A DNA stretch of 64,000 nucleotides from an uncultured Bacteroides sp. (GCF_963676325.1 NZ_OY781099.1:3968001-4032000); one strand, 5' to 3'; shown: positions 16,764 to 26,510, counted from the first letter of the stretch. Notes: generated from the letters alone by a model not told the origin. A program made the numbers and translations.

Positions 16764-17279
16764 TTTGGTAAAAAATAAATTGATTACCTCGCAAATATAA
16801 GTAGAAAAATAGTCACCAACAAAATGGGGCAAATACATTTAAGCAATCTTTTATGCAAACGTTGTATATAAATGAATGTAAATTATACACTCATATTAAT
16901 CATTTATTACTTAAGCACTTAGCAATCCTTATTGTTCTTACGGCAACTCTTAAAGGAGTTATTATTGACGCTATATATAACAAAATAAAGAATACAATAA
17001 GCTTACTCTATTTCAATAACATATTAATAGTGTATAACAGGATTTAAACACTTTAAAACAAATCTAAGAAACAAAAACAGCGTTCCTGTTTCTTAAATAG
17101 TTATTACATATTAAACAGATAAAAGCTCTTAGTCTAATTGTAACATTCATTCCAAAGCAATGAAGAAACCGTAACACTCTAAATGTAAGTGTCATTAGCA
17201 TTGATCTATACAAATAAAATACCTCATTGGAAAATGTATATTTTAAGATAGATTAGCACTACAGCAACCCTTTTTGCAA
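16764..17279. other. Intergenic stretch without convincing genes
   Basis: About 515 bp of AT-rich sequence between the third DUF2007 gene and the TPR gene. It holds the DUF2007-3 promoter at the left. An open plus-strand frame of 64 codons at 16853-17047 has no family pattern and is not accepted. No tRNA, strong hairpin or repeat was seen. Confidence 0.4.
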
Positions 17280-17903
17280 TCACTTAACAATCAATTTATT
17301 ATCTATCCATTCTTTTCCCCATGAAGGATGATTAGGTAGTCCATTATTACGGGCAAAAAGGGATGTAGCCTTACTTATTTCAGCTTCAAAGTTCTCATAG
17401 TTTCGGTGCATAAATTTCGCCATATCGTTATTAAACATAGCCCGCAGCATGATAGCGCGTGGATTATCAGGATTCAGTTCAAGTGCTTTTTGATAATTCT
17501 GAGTCACTTCACCAAAATATTTAGGTCCGTTAGTTTGAGGATCGAATGCTATCAATGCATAGAGCCTGTATCCTTTGAGAGTATATACCTCAGAAGCATC
17601 AGCATCTGGCTTGTCGGCCAGCTTCTTCAGATAACTTTCAGCATCATTGATATACTTTAGCCGACTCTCTCTGGATGGGGTTCTAAATGAAAGTTGCACA
17701 TCAGTATAGGCCATGTAGTAATAAGGGAGCCACTCTCCGGGAGATTGCATGCAAAGCCTCTCCAGTTCACTCCTTACAGTTACATACTCTTTTTCTGAAT
17801 TTGCTTTATTCACATCAGTTACTACTGCAGAAAGATCCTGGGCACAGATGCTTGATGAAATCATAAATAAAATAGCGACTAAGAAAGATTCAATTGTTGT
17901 CAT
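17280..17903 (-). CDS. Secreted TPR-like protein downstream of a TonB receptor
   Basis: 207 aa with a signal peptide (residues 1-22, ending SSICAQ). Helical repeats follow, with a TPR-type pair at YFGEVTQNYQKALELNPDNPRAIMLRA (A-x-x-L-N-P-x-N pattern). The gene begins 26 bp after the end of the TonB receptor gene on the same strand and is almost certainly cotranscribed. A periplasmic partner of the receptor is likely. The substrate is not known. Confidence 0.7.
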   Translation of the reverse strand: MTTIESFLVAILFMISSSICAQDLSAVVTDVNKANSEKEYVTVRSELERLCMQSPGEWLPYYYMAYTDVQLSFRTPSRESRLKYINDAESYLKKLADKPDADASEVYTLKGYRLYALIAFDPQTNGPKYFGEVTQNYQKALELNPDNPRAIMLRAMFNNDMAKFMHRNYENFEAEISKATSLFARNNGLPNHPSWGKEWIDNKLIVK

Positions 17904-17929
17904 CTTGATTCATTTTTAAAGGTTTATAA

Positions 17930-20074
17930 TTAAAAGTTAGACACATCATAAGCTGCTTTCCCACTGAGGGTAATAAATATACCTACATAGAAGAAATGGT
18001 CACTTGAAGAAGTTACCGGAGTAGCCTGATAACTACCTGCTTCTCCCGATGGTTTGGAATACGAATAGTTAAACACGTTTTTCCTGCCAAGCAGATTAGA
18101 AGCGGAGGCATACACAATAACGCGCTTACTAGCCAGGTAGGTGAGACTTATATCCAGACTATTGAAAGGCTTGGTAGTTGCATTCATCAATCCGGTTTTT
18201 TCAGGATCATGATATGGTCTGCCACTGGCAAAGCGGTTAGTGATGCCCCAAATTGTTTTAAGTGATGGTATATTGTACTTCAATGAAATAGTTGCATTAT
18301 GCTTTGTACCAAACTGAGGCGTAGTAAGTTCTGAAAAATCCAGGTATTTTCTTTTCGAAAGATTATATGAGTAAGCCAGCATATATTCCAGGTTCTTGAA
18401 TAAAGAACGATCGTTAAAGAACAGATCAACTCCTTTGCTGTAACCGTATCCATCAGAATTATAGGTATTTGAATTCTTAAGGACCAGATTGTCGTATTTC
18501 TTGTAATAAGCCTCAATACGATATATTTTATCTTTCTTTTCATGGTAAAGACCTGCAATGTAATGAGTGCATCCTTCAGAAGATAAGTCTTTGTTTCTTA
18601 TAAGGTAGGTATTCTCCGGTAACTGATTATAACGGCCCACTATACCGGAGATATGAAACCCGTTAAGGTTGTATGTCAATGCCAGTCTGGGCGCATAATT
18701 CCAACTGCTGTTAAGAGTTGTATATTCGGCTCTTGAAGAAAACTCTGCATTCAGATTTCCGGTAAGACTTAAGGTAGCTACAGCAAATAATCCATTTATG
18801 GAATGGTTGATGCTATACCTTTGTGCCAATGAATCATCATAGCACATCTGGTAATGTCTTATGAGACTTTCAGCACCAATATTCAGCTTCAGGAAATCAG
18901 TAAACCTCTTTGTAACTTTCGACTTCAGATGCATCTCCCACTCTTTTTCTCCAAAGAAGTCGCCTTGAGAAAGCGCATTATCAATATTCTGCTTTTTGAA
19001 AGAGAAAGCACCTCCGGCAAAGAACTTGTAACCTGAGTGCATATCTTTCCTAAAAGTAGAATTGATATACAGATTATCCTCGTTCAGCCCAAGATTGCGT
19101 AACGAGTTCTCCAACAGAGGATTTGTGTGGTATGCAAAAGAAGTCCTGTCATATCCCACATAGGTCTTGAAAACAGTATTATCATTAGGATTAAACCTCA
19201 TCTGAGTTCCGCCTGAGAACATTTTGTATGGCTTTATCCAATCCATTCTGTCAGGAAACAAAGATTCGTATGGACCAAGATCCTCATAATTCAGACTTAG
19301 AGAAACAGAACCTTTTGAAAAGGATTGCGTACCTCCACCACCTAATCCTACTATGGAAGGATTCACACCTATTTTAGAAATGGAGCTTACATCTTTTGTT
19401 GAAAGTGGTAACACACTCGACAATCCTTGTGCATATTCAGAAGAATAACCACCTGTTGAGAAGTTCACACCTTCAAACATAAACGGAGAGTAACGTCCGC
19501 GAACAGGCTCATTTGCACCAGTGTTAGTATAAGGAGACAAAACGTGCATTTCATCAATATAGGTCTGCGATTCGGTACTTTCCCCTCCCCTCACATACAG
19601 CCGTCCGGTTTCTCCCACTATCTGTGTGCCCGGCAAGGTTTGAAGAGAGCGATATAAATCGCCCGAAGAGCCACCCGTTGTTGCAATATCCACAGCAGAC
19701 ATTCCTCCCCACTGGCTATTTCCTTTAAGTTTAAAGTTACCGGCAACCACCACAACATCATCAAGAGAAACATTATCTGGTTTCATTTTAATAATCAACG
19801 GTGCCTTCTCTCCCTCTTTCACAGTTACCGTGAATTCAGAATAACCAAGCATCATCACACAAATCACGATTTCACCTTTCTGACCTGTAATTAATCTGAA
19901 ATGACCGCCGGCATCGCTGCCCGTTCCCTCTGTTGTTCCTTTTATAAATACATTGGCATTTTCCATTGGCTTTGAATGTTCATCCAAAACCTGTCCTTCA
20001 ATCACCCGCTGTTGGGCAAAGGCTGTTAATACAGCAATAAAAACAAAAACTATAAAAATAGAGATCCTTTTCAT
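17930..20074 (-). CDS. TonB-dependent outer-membrane receptor with CarboxypepD_reg-like N-domain
   Basis: 714 aa from MKRISIFIVF, with a signal peptide ending TAFAQQ; a TTG 10 codons upstream is less likely. Residues about 24-105 form the carboxypeptidase-regulatory-like domain (VIEGQVLDEHSKPMENANVF). A plug domain follows (SLDDVVVVAGNF ... LPGTQIVGETGRLYVRGG), then a 22-strand barrel ending in a C-terminal Phe (DVSNF). It lacks a SusD partner and a TonB-linked SusC signature, so a metal, peptide or cofactor substrate is more likely than a glycan. Upstream lies a LytTR regulator. Confidence 0.9.
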   Translation of the reverse strand: MKRISIFIVFVFIAVLTAFAQQRVIEGQVLDEHSKPMENANVFIKGTTEGTGSDAGGHFRLITGQKGEIVICVMMLGYSEFTVTVKEGEKAPLIIKMKPDNVSLDDVVVVAGNFKLKGNSQWGGMSAVDIATTGGSSGDLYRSLQTLPGTQIVGETGRLYVRGGESTESQTYIDEMHVLSPYTNTGANEPVRGRYSPFMFEGVNFSTGGYSSEYAQGLSSVLPLSTKDVSSISKIGVNPSIVGLGGGGTQSFSKGSVSLSLNYEDLGPYESLFPDRMDWIKPYKMFSGGTQMRFNPNDNTVFKTYVGYDRTSFAYHTNPLLENSLRNLGLNEDNLYINSTFRKDMHSGYKFFAGGAFSFKKQNIDNALSQGDFFGEKEWEMHLKSKVTKRFTDFLKLNIGAESLIRHYQMCYDDSLAQRYSINHSINGLFAVATLSLTGNLNAEFSSRAEYTTLNSSWNYAPRLALTYNLNGFHISGIVGRYNQLPENTYLIRNKDLSSEGCTHYIAGLYHEKKDKIYRIEAYYKKYDNLVLKNSNTYNSDGYGYSKGVDLFFNDRSLFKNLEYMLAYSYNLSKRKYLDFSELTTPQFGTKHNATISLKYNIPSLKTIWGITNRFASGRPYHDPEKTGLMNATTKPFNSLDISLTYLASKRVIVYASASNLLGRKNVFNYSYSKPSGEAGSYQATPVTSSSDHFFYVGIFITLSGKAAYDVSNF

Positions 20075-20157
20075 CTTGTTCACGCATTTAGTTTGATGCA
20101 GCAAACATAGATGAAAGATATTAATAGATAAAATTAATGGGATATTCAGCCTTGGTA

Positions 20158-20208
20158 TGTGACAATCAGTCAGCTAGTTGTGACGAATTGCATAAATCAG
20201 TGACGAAC
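20158..20208. promoter_or_regulatory. Probable LytTR operator: three direct repeats at 20-21 bp
   Basis: The plus strand reads TGTGACAAT (20158), TGTGACGAA (20179) and AGTGACGAA (20199). Start-to-start spacing is 21 and 20 bp, two helical turns. LytTR-domain proteins bind pairs of 9-bp direct repeats with this spacing. The array is between the LytTR gene and the TonB receptor gene, 85-135 bp upstream of the receptor start. The reading is from known LytTR site geometry; the sequence itself is new to me. Confidence 0.55.
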
Positions 20209-20217
20209 GGATAAGGA

Positions 20218-21093
20218 TTATTGTTCGGGATTATAGTCTATAATATCCTTCAGCTGTTTGGAATAAGCACGTGAAACAGGAATCTCATCCTCTACTCCGG
20301 ATAGTAGTAGCCTATACCCCTGAGAGTTTCCTTTTACCTTTTCGATGGTATCTGTATTCACCATAAAAGCTCTGTGACACTTCACAATAAACGGAAACTC
20401 AGCAAAAGTATCTTCCATCTGCTTCATGGTACAACGCATCACCTTCTTCTTAACCTTGCCTTCAGTAGAAAAAAACACGTTGATGTAATTACCATTCGAC
20501 TCAGCAAAGAGGAAAGCTCCCACCTCTATATCGAGCGTTTCCTTTCCGTTACCTTCTATGGTTACCACTCTTTCCGGCAGAGAAGAAGGGACCTTTGCTA
20601 CAACCAGTTTTTGATTCATCTCAGTTACCGCCTGCAGGTTTCTTGAAAGCAATCTGTTTTGTCTTAAAATGATAAACAGAGTTACAGGGAAAACAGAGAC
20701 TATAAGAGTGACTACAAGATAGAATGCAATAGTGATTAAATCGAACCTGGTAGAGAAACACAAAAAGGAATAAAAGGAATTACCAAGACCAATTGTAAGA
20801 ACGGTAAGCAATAAGTTGAGCATTTCCTTGCCTACAGTCCAGTTTGATTCCTTATAATAGCTCTTCCACAAAGCTGGAAATAGAAAAGAGAGAACAGAAA
20901 GGGATAAAAAAGTGACAAGCATATACCCCAGCAAAATCACGAACTTATATTCCTTTATATTACTGATTCCAAAAGGCTGGAAAACAGCAAGCAGGAAAAA
21001 TACAAGCAAAGAGGAAATCACAACCATCTTGAATCTTCCAATATTGCTTGGGTAGGGTTGTTTCAAATAATTTATTATTCTGTTCTGCATCAT
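20218..21093 (-). CDS. LytTR-family regulator with four membrane segments
   Basis: 291 aa. The N-terminal half has four hydrophobic helices (about residues 22-40, 49-71, 86-108 and 117-141). The C-terminal LytTR domain (about 185-285) contains VGAFLFAESNGNYINVFF, MKQMEDTFAEFPFIVKCHRAF-type content and VNTDTIEKV. Membrane-bound LytTR proteins lack a receiver domain and sense through the membrane part. The gene is 143 bp upstream of a TonB receptor on the same strand, with a repeat operator between, so local control is likely. Confidence 0.88.
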   Translation of the reverse strand: MMQNRIINYLKQPYPSNIGRFKMVVISSLLVFFLLAVFQPFGISNIKEYKFVILLGYMLVTFLSLSVLSFLFPALWKSYYKESNWTVGKEMLNLLLTVLTIGLGNSFYSFLCFSTRFDLITIAFYLVVTLIVSVFPVTLFIILRQNRLLSRNLQAVTEMNQKLVVAKVPSSLPERVVTIEGNGKETLDIEVGAFLFAESNGNYINVFFSTEGKVKKKVMRCTMKQMEDTFAEFPFIVKCHRAFMVNTDTIEKVKGNSQGYRLLLSGVEDEIPVSRAYSKQLKDIIDYNPEQ

Positions 21094-21126
21094 ATTTTTA
21101 TAATCGCTACAAATATAAACAAAAAA

Positions 21127-21152
21127 GACATCCCGATTAATTTCGGAATGCC
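21127..21152 (-). terminator. Terminator of the arg/proC/acs cluster
   Basis: Arms 21127-21136 and 21143-21152 pair with two G-T wobbles around a 6-nt loop. On the minus strand the stem is followed by a run of six T. It lies just after the acyl-CoA synthetase stop. Confidence 0.75.
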
Positions 21153-21178
21153 TTTTTCCTATATTTATAAAGTATCAA

Positions 21179-22843
21179 TTACTTCTTTGCATCTTTATCT
21201 TTATCACGAATTTCCACACGACGAATCTTACCACTAATTGTTTTTGGTAGTTCGTCAACAAACTCAATCACACGAGGATACTTATAAGGAGCAGTAACCT
21301 TCTTCACATGATCCTGAAGTTCTTTCGCTAGTTCATCACCTGCCTTAGCTTTGTATTCCTTGGAAAGAATGATTGTTGCCTTTACTACCTGTCCACGAAT
21401 CTCATCAGGAACGCCGGTAATGGCACATTCTACTACAGCGGGGTGAGTCATCAAAGCACTTTCCACTTCGAATGGTCCGATACGGTAACCGGAACTCTTA
21501 ATCACATCATCCGCACGACCTACAAACCACAAATAGCCATCCTGGTCTCTCCAGGCTAAGTCACCTGTATAATACTTATTATCATGATAAGCCTCTTTTG
21601 TTAGCTCTTCATTTCTGTAATATTCTTTACTCAAGCCAATAGGGAAAGCCTTGTCCAAATGGATCACGATTTGGCCTTGTTCTCCTTCCTCAGCAGATCT
21701 TCCATCCGGTGTAAGTAAATCAACATCATAATTTGGACTAGGAACACCCATACTTCCGGGCTTCGGCTCCATCCATGGGGAAGTAAATACTACAACTGTA
21801 GTTTCACTCTGTCCGTAACCTTCTCTGAGCTTGATTCCTGTTAACTGGTAGAACTGATCATAAACTGCCGGGTTCAATGCTTCACCTGCAATCTCACAAT
21901 ATTCCAAAGATGAAAGATCATATTTAGTCAGATCTTCACGAATCAGGAAACGGAAGATGGTAGGAGGAGCGCAAAGAGAAGTGATGTGATAATCGTGTAT
22001 CTTCTGCAACATATTTGCAGGAGTAAATTTCTCATGATCGTAAACAAAGACTGTTGCTCCAACAATCCACTGTCCGTAAAGCTTTCCCCAAAGAGCCTTT
22101 AACCAACCGGTATCGGCAATGGTTAGGTGCAAACTTCCTTCATGAAGATTGTGCCAATATTTAGCAGTGACAATATGTCCCAGTGGATAAATAAAAGTAT
22201 GTGCCACCATTTTAGCATTACCTGTTGTACCGGAAGTAAAGCTGATAAGCATAATGTCATCATTATCGTTCACATGTTCCGGACGAACGAATGGTGCCGC
22301 ATTATCTATTCCTTTGTGGAAATCTTCCCATCCTTCAGGAATAACCGGTCCAATGGATATACGATGCACCATTGACGGAGATTCCGGCATGGCATCATTG
22401 ATGTGACCAATAATCAGTTCATCGCCATCAGCCACAATAGTCATAATGTCGGCTGCATTATTACGATATACTATATCTTTTTTTGTTAGTAAGTGAGTGG
22501 CAGGAATAATAACTGCTCCAATTTTGTGCAGTGCAATAATGGTGAGCCAGAACTCATATCTGCGTTTCAGGATAACCATTACTTTATCGTCTTTCTTTAT
22601 GCCTAATGAAAGAAAGTAAGAAGCTGTTTTATCAGTTAATTCCTTCATTTCGGCAAAAGTGAAACGATGACATTCATCTTTGTCATTGGTCCATAACAAG
22701 GCAAGCTTGTCTGGTTGTTCAGCAGCCCATGCGTCTACTACATCGTAAGCAAAGTTAAAGTTCGCAGGTATTTTTAATTTATAATTCTTTTCGAAATCTT
22801 CCTGTGAGGTAAACTCTGTCTTTTCTAAAAATCTTTCGAGCAT
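21179..22843 (-). CDS. AMP-forming acyl-CoA synthetase (medium-chain type)
   Basis: 554 aa. The AMP-binding motifs are ISFTSGTTGNAKM (P-loop), GYGQSETT, YYTGDLAWRDQDGYLWFVGR, the linker region DVIKSSGYRIGPFEVES, and PKTISGKIRR with the C-terminal lysine. The overall form matches the MACS/acetyl-CoA synthetase-like group, which activates a carboxylate to its CoA thioester through an acyl-adenylate. Chain length of the substrate is not clear. It comes 54 bp after the XRE-cupin gene, which suggests joint control. Confidence 0.9.
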   Translation of the reverse strand: MLERFLEKTEFTSQEDFEKNYKLKIPANFNFAYDVVDAWAAEQPDKLALLWTNDKDECHRFTFAEMKELTDKTASYFLSLGIKKDDKVMVILKRRYEFWLTIIALHKIGAVIIPATHLLTKKDIVYRNNAADIMTIVADGDELIIGHINDAMPESPSMVHRISIGPVIPEGWEDFHKGIDNAAPFVRPEHVNDNDDIMLISFTSGTTGNAKMVAHTFIYPLGHIVTAKYWHNLHEGSLHLTIADTGWLKALWGKLYGQWIVGATVFVYDHEKFTPANMLQKIHDYHITSLCAPPTIFRFLIREDLTKYDLSSLEYCEIAGEALNPAVYDQFYQLTGIKLREGYGQSETTVVVFTSPWMEPKPGSMGVPSPNYDVDLLTPDGRSAEEGEQGQIVIHLDKAFPIGLSKEYYRNEELTKEAYHDNKYYTGDLAWRDQDGYLWFVGRADDVIKSSGYRIGPFEVESALMTHPAVVECAITGVPDEIRGQVVKATIILSKEYKAKAGDELAKELQDHVKKVTAPYKYPRVIEFVDELPKTISGKIRRVEIRDKDKDAKK

Positions 22844-22897
22844 ATTTATATAGATTATTATCGTTGATAATCGGTTAATACTGTAAGCTATGACACA

Positions 22898-23452
22898 CTA
22901 AATAATCACAGCCAGGAATTTGACCGGTTTACCATCAAGTGCTTTCATTCCATGAGGTTGTTTAGAGTCAAAATAGATACTATCCCCTTCACTTAAAATC
23001 AGTTCCTTACCATTAATATTAATCAGCATACGACCTGAACAAATAAGATTAAACTCCTGTCCGGTATGAGAATTCATTGTCATCGGACAATCATCAGCCT
23101 TAGGCTCAACTGTTACAATAAACGGATCAGCTTTTCTATCTTTGAAACCTGCTGCAAGCGACTGATATTTATAGGCTTTTGTTCGTTCCATAGATGTTCC
23201 CATCCCTGCACGAGTCAGGAAATAAGAGCTCATTTTAGGTTCTTCGCCAAACATCAATGCATCAAGCGCCACCCCATACTTACGGGCAACCTTTTGTAAC
23301 ATACTTACTGAAATGTCTGATTCGCCACTTTCTGCCTTCTTGTATTCTTCAACAGAGAAATCACAATCTTTGGCAACATCCTCTACTTTTAGTTCAAGTA
23401 CTTCACGCAATCCGCGTAAACGTTCTGCTATTTGTCTTATTTGTTCATCCAT
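22898..23452 (-). CDS. XRE-family regulator with C-terminal cupin
   Basis: 184 aa. The N-terminal helix-turn-helix (residues 7-62) contains LRGLREVLELKVEDVAKDC and SVSMLQKVARKYGVAL. The C-terminal cupin (about 115-184) contains HTGQEFNLICSGRM and EGDSIYFDSKQPHGMKALDG, with a His pair for metal or ligand. This pairing is typical of regulators that sense a small metabolite. It sits between proC and the acyl-CoA synthetase, 12 and 54 bp away, and most likely controls the latter. Confidence 0.9.
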   Translation of the reverse strand: MDEQIRQIAERLRGLREVLELKVEDVAKDCDFSVEEYKKAESGESDISVSMLQKVARKYGVALDALMFGEEPKMSSYFLTRAGMGTSMERTKAYKYQSLAAGFKDRKADPFIVTVEPKADDCPMTMNSHTGQEFNLICSGRMLININGKELILSEGDSIYFDSKQPHGMKALDGKPVKFLAVII

Positions 23453-23464
23453 GATAATATGGTA

Positions 23465-24238
23465 TTATCTGCTTGCTTTCATAGCCCGGATAATAGCCGA
23501 GCTGAAGCCTGCATGTTCTAATTCATTAAGTCCTTTAATTGTTAATCCACCCGGGGTAGTTACCTTGTCTATTTCAATAGCGGGGTGAGTATCGTTTTGG
23601 AGTAAAAGTTCCGCAGCCCCCCTTACTGACTGGGCCACCATTTTCTGTGCATCTTTTGGATAGATCCCCATTTCCACACCAGCCTCAACTGCTGCATGGA
23701 TATATTTCAGCACATAAGCAATGCCGCATGACGTAAGTGCTGTAGCAGCGCTCATCTGAGATTCGGAAATAATCATAGCCAGTCCCATTTCATTAAAAAG
23801 ATCAAGAATATACTGTTCCTGTTCTTTTGATGCGTTATAAGATGCTATTAAGGTGGTACTTTCAAGAAGAGAAATAGCAGTGTTTGGAATCACCCGGAAA
23901 ATGGTTGCCGATTCACCCACAATCTTACAATATTCAGTAAAAGGAACACCTGCTGCTACTGTAATAAGGATCTGTTTTTCTGCATTGAAACTAAGACCTT
24001 CTAACACAGACTTTACCAGCCAGGGTTTTACAGCCAGAAGAACGATATCTGCATTTTCTACCGCAGCATGATTACTGTTGGTCACATTAATATCTGCATT
24101 AAATGCCTTTAATGCATCGAGCTTGCCATTAGTGGGGTTAGCTACTGTTACATCAACAGCTTTCACCTTGGTTCCCTGTACAAGGCCGCGAGCAATTGCT
24201 CCACCCATATTGCCAGCTCCTATAATTGCTATTTTCAT
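23465..24238 (-). CDS. proC: Pyrroline-5-carboxylate reductase
   Basis: 257 aa. The N-terminal Rossmann motif is IGAGNMGGAIARGLVQG, with VLLAVKPW for NADPH. The C-terminal dimer/substrate helices contain ALTSCGIAYVLKYIHAAVEAGVE-type sequence and VTTPGGLTIKGL. It reduces pyrroline-5-carboxylate to proline, the last step begun by proB-proA elsewhere in this window. It follows argD with a 143-bp gap that has its own -7 element, so it may be partly uncoupled from the arg genes. Confidence 0.95.
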   Translation of the reverse strand: MKIAIIGAGNMGGAIARGLVQGTKVKAVDVTVANPTNGKLDALKAFNADINVTNSNHAAVENADIVLLAVKPWLVKSVLEGLSFNAEKQILITVAAGVPFTEYCKIVGESATIFRVIPNTAISLLESTTLIASYNASKEQEQYILDLFNEMGLAMIISESQMSAATALTSCGIAYVLKYIHAAVEAGVEMGIYPKDAQKMVAQSVRGAAELLLQNDTHPAIEIDKVTTPGGLTIKGLNELEHAGFSSAIIRAMKASR

Positions 24239-24274
24239 ACTATTTAAAAATTATAGTTATCTGTTTTAGTACCG

Positions 24275-24350
24275 CAAACTTACATAAAAATCCTCAATAT
24301 GTAAGTCTGATAATCAAAAAATAGATCTATCATCCTTAAATATTGAGGAT
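24275..24350. promoter_or_regulatory. proC promoter element and inverted repeat between argD and proC
   Basis: The minus strand has TAAGTTTG (24275-24282), a full TAnnTTTG match, about 37 bp before proC. Upstream, ATCCTCAATAT (24290-24300) pairs with ATATTGAGGAT (24340-24350) over 11 bp. The inverted repeat could be an attenuator after argD or an operator for proC. No good -33 was found. Confidence 0.45.
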
Positions 24351-24381
24351 ACTCAAACAAAATAACAAGTAAAGCTTCTAT

Positions 24382-25503
24382 TTACATTACATTTTTTAAT
24401 CTCTTTATAAATTCATCGGCTTCGGTCATTGTGAGACAAAGCGGAGGAAGAAGTCGGATAACGTTTGTACCACTCACTCCCGTAAATACTTTCTGTTCGA
24501 AAAGTAAACGACAACGAAGCTCTTTAATTGGTTCTTCAAACTCAAGTCCAATCATTAAACCCTCGCCACGAACATCTTTAATCTGAGGAAATTGTTTCAG
24601 TTCCTTCATCAGATAATTGCCGACTTCCGCTGCATTCTCTATCAGTTCTTCTTCTTCTATCACATCCAGAACGGCAAGAGCCGCTGCACAGGAAAGATGA
24701 TTCCCACCGAATGTTGTTCCAAGCATTCCATAAACCGGAGTAAACATCGGACTAATTAATACCCCACCCATCGGGAACCCGTTACCAATACCTTTAGCAA
24801 CAGTAATAATGTCAGGACGAATTCCTGCATGTTGATGAGCAAAGAATTTTCCGCTACGTCCGTAACCCGACTGAATTTCATCAAGAATCAGAATTGTGCC
24901 GGTTTCGGTACATACCTTGCGAAGTTCCTGCATAAATGTGTTCTCAGGAACCTTAATGCCGCCTATTCCCAGAATACCTTCAATGATAACCGCGCACACA
25001 TCCTTTTTGCTTAATTCCGAGCGTACTGCATCAATATCATTCAAAGCAAGGAAAGTAACATCAATACCCTCATTGATAGGTGCTACAATCTTAGGATTAT
25101 CTGTTACACGTACAGCTGCAGAGGTACGACCGTGGAAGCTCTTTGAGAAAGAGACCACACGTTTTCTTCCTGTATGAAAAGATGCAAGTTTTAAGGCATT
25201 CTCATTTGCTTCAGCACCAGAGTTTATCATGAAGAAAGAATAATCTTCATACCCTGAGATCGCGCCAACACGCTCAGCAACCTGCTGCTGCAATTTGTTA
25301 ACCACAGAATTAGAGTAGAAGCCCAGTTCAGCAACCTGCTTCTGCACCATTTCCACATAATGAGGATGTGAATGTCCTATCGAAATTACAGCATGTCCTC
25401 CATAAAGGTCAAGATATTCATTTCCTTTATCATCCCATACCTTACATCCTTTTCCCTTTACGATATTGATATCGAACAAAGGATACACATCAAATAGTTT
25501 CAT
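24382..25503 (-). CDS. argD: Acetylornithine/succinylornithine aminotransferase
   Basis: 373 aa, class III aminotransferase. Motifs are FMINSGAEANENALKLA, ILDEIQSGYGRSGKFFAHQ, PLP lysine in ITVAKGIGNGFPMGG, and TTFGGNHLSCAAALAVL. It converts N-acyl-glutamate semialdehyde to N-acyl-ornithine. In this lineage the acyl group is probably succinyl, given the carbamoyltransferase type. It follows argC by 17 bp. Confidence 0.95.
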   Translation of the reverse strand: MKLFDVYPLFDINIVKGKGCKVWDDKGNEYLDLYGGHAVISIGHSHPHYVEMVQKQVAELGFYSNSVVNKLQQQVAERVGAISGYEDYSFFMINSGAEANENALKLASFHTGRKRVVSFSKSFHGRTSAAVRVTDNPKIVAPINEGIDVTFLALNDIDAVRSELSKKDVCAVIIEGILGIGGIKVPENTFMQELRKVCTETGTILILDEIQSGYGRSGKFFAHQHAGIRPDIITVAKGIGNGFPMGGVLISPMFTPVYGMLGTTFGGNHLSCAAALAVLDVIEEEELIENAAEVGNYLMKELKQFPQIKDVRGEGLMIGLEFEEPIKELRCRLLFEQKVFTGVSGTNVIRLLPPLCLTMTEADEFIKRLKNVM

Positions 25504-25520
25504 TTCTTTTGTTGGTTGTT

Positions 25521-26489
25521 TTAAAAGGCACTTGGTTTTAACCTCAGCCCAATAGTCTCTTCCAGTCCGAACATTAAATTCATATTATGAACAGCCTGAC
25601 CGGAAGCTCCTTTTAATAAGTTATCTATGCATGAAATGATAAGAAGTTTATCACCATGTTTTTCGAGATGCAGCAAACACTTGTTCGTGTTCACTACCTG
25701 CTTTAAGTCAATATTTGCATCAACTACATGCACAAAAGGATGCTCTGCATAAAATTCAGTGTACATGCGTTTGATTTCGTCCAGCTCCACAGTTGTTTTT
25801 AAAACCAGTGTAGCATAAATACCACGAGGAAAATCGCCACGGTAAGGAATAAAATCAATCTCACTTTCAAAGCTATTCTGCAATTGTTTCAGAGATTGCT
25901 TTATTTCAGGCACATGCTGATGTGAGAATGGCTTATAGATAGACATGTTATTGTTTCGCCAGCTAAAATGAGAAGTAGAGCCCGGCTTCACTCCTGCTCC
26001 GGTAGAACCGGTAATGGCATTAACAGAAACATCACCATTCAACATTTCACCCTTTGCCAAAGGCAGTAATCCCAGCTGGATACATGTAGCAAAACATCCA
26101 GGATTGGCAATATGCTTACTTTGAGAAATACGGCTACGATTAAGTTCAGGAAGGCCGTAAATAAAATCGTGTTCAGCGGATTCAATACGATAATCCATTG
26201 AAAGGTCGATTATTTTCAAATCCTCAGGCAGCGTGTGGCTTTCCATAAACTTTTTGGTATCGCCATGAGCCGTACAGAAATAAAGCAAATCAATCTTGCC
26301 GAGAGGTAATTCATTGGTAAAAACCATATCGATTTCACCATAAAGACCTTCGTGTACTGATGTTATCTTATTTCCCGCATTGCTGCTGCTGTTAATAAAC
26401 ACAATTTCAACGTTCGAGTGGTTTATCAGCAGACGAATCAATTCGCCTGCTGTATATCCCGCTCCGCCTATTATTCCTACTTTAATCAT
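25521..26489 (-). CDS. argC: N-acyl-gamma-glutamyl-phosphate reductase
   Basis: 322 aa. The NADP-binding start is VGIIGGAGYTAGELIRLL, the catalytic Cys is in NPGCFATCIQLGLLP, and a His pair in HFSWRNNNMSIYKPFSHQHVP-type sequence belongs to the substrate site. It reduces N-acyl-glutamyl phosphate. It follows argG by 21 bp. The family is normal in length and complete. Confidence 0.95.
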   Translation of the reverse strand: MIKVGIIGGAGYTAGELIRLLINHSNVEIVFINSSSNAGNKITSVHEGLYGEIDMVFTNELPLGKIDLLYFCTAHGDTKKFMESHTLPEDLKIIDLSMDYRIESAEHDFIYGLPELNRSRISQSKHIANPGCFATCIQLGLLPLAKGEMLNGDVSVNAITGSTGAGVKPGSTSHFSWRNNNMSIYKPFSHQHVPEIKQSLKQLQNSFESEIDFIPYRGDFPRGIYATLVLKTTVELDEIKRMYTEFYAEHPFVHVVDANIDLKQVVNTNKCLLHLEKHGDKLLIISCIDNLLKGASGQAVHNMNLMFGLEETIGLRLKPSAF

Positions 26490-26510
26490 AATTTGCCTAC
26501 TGATATCTGG

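Noticed and set aside
16853..17047. 64-codon plus frame
   Set aside because: Composition is that of random AT-rich DNA and it has no start signal.
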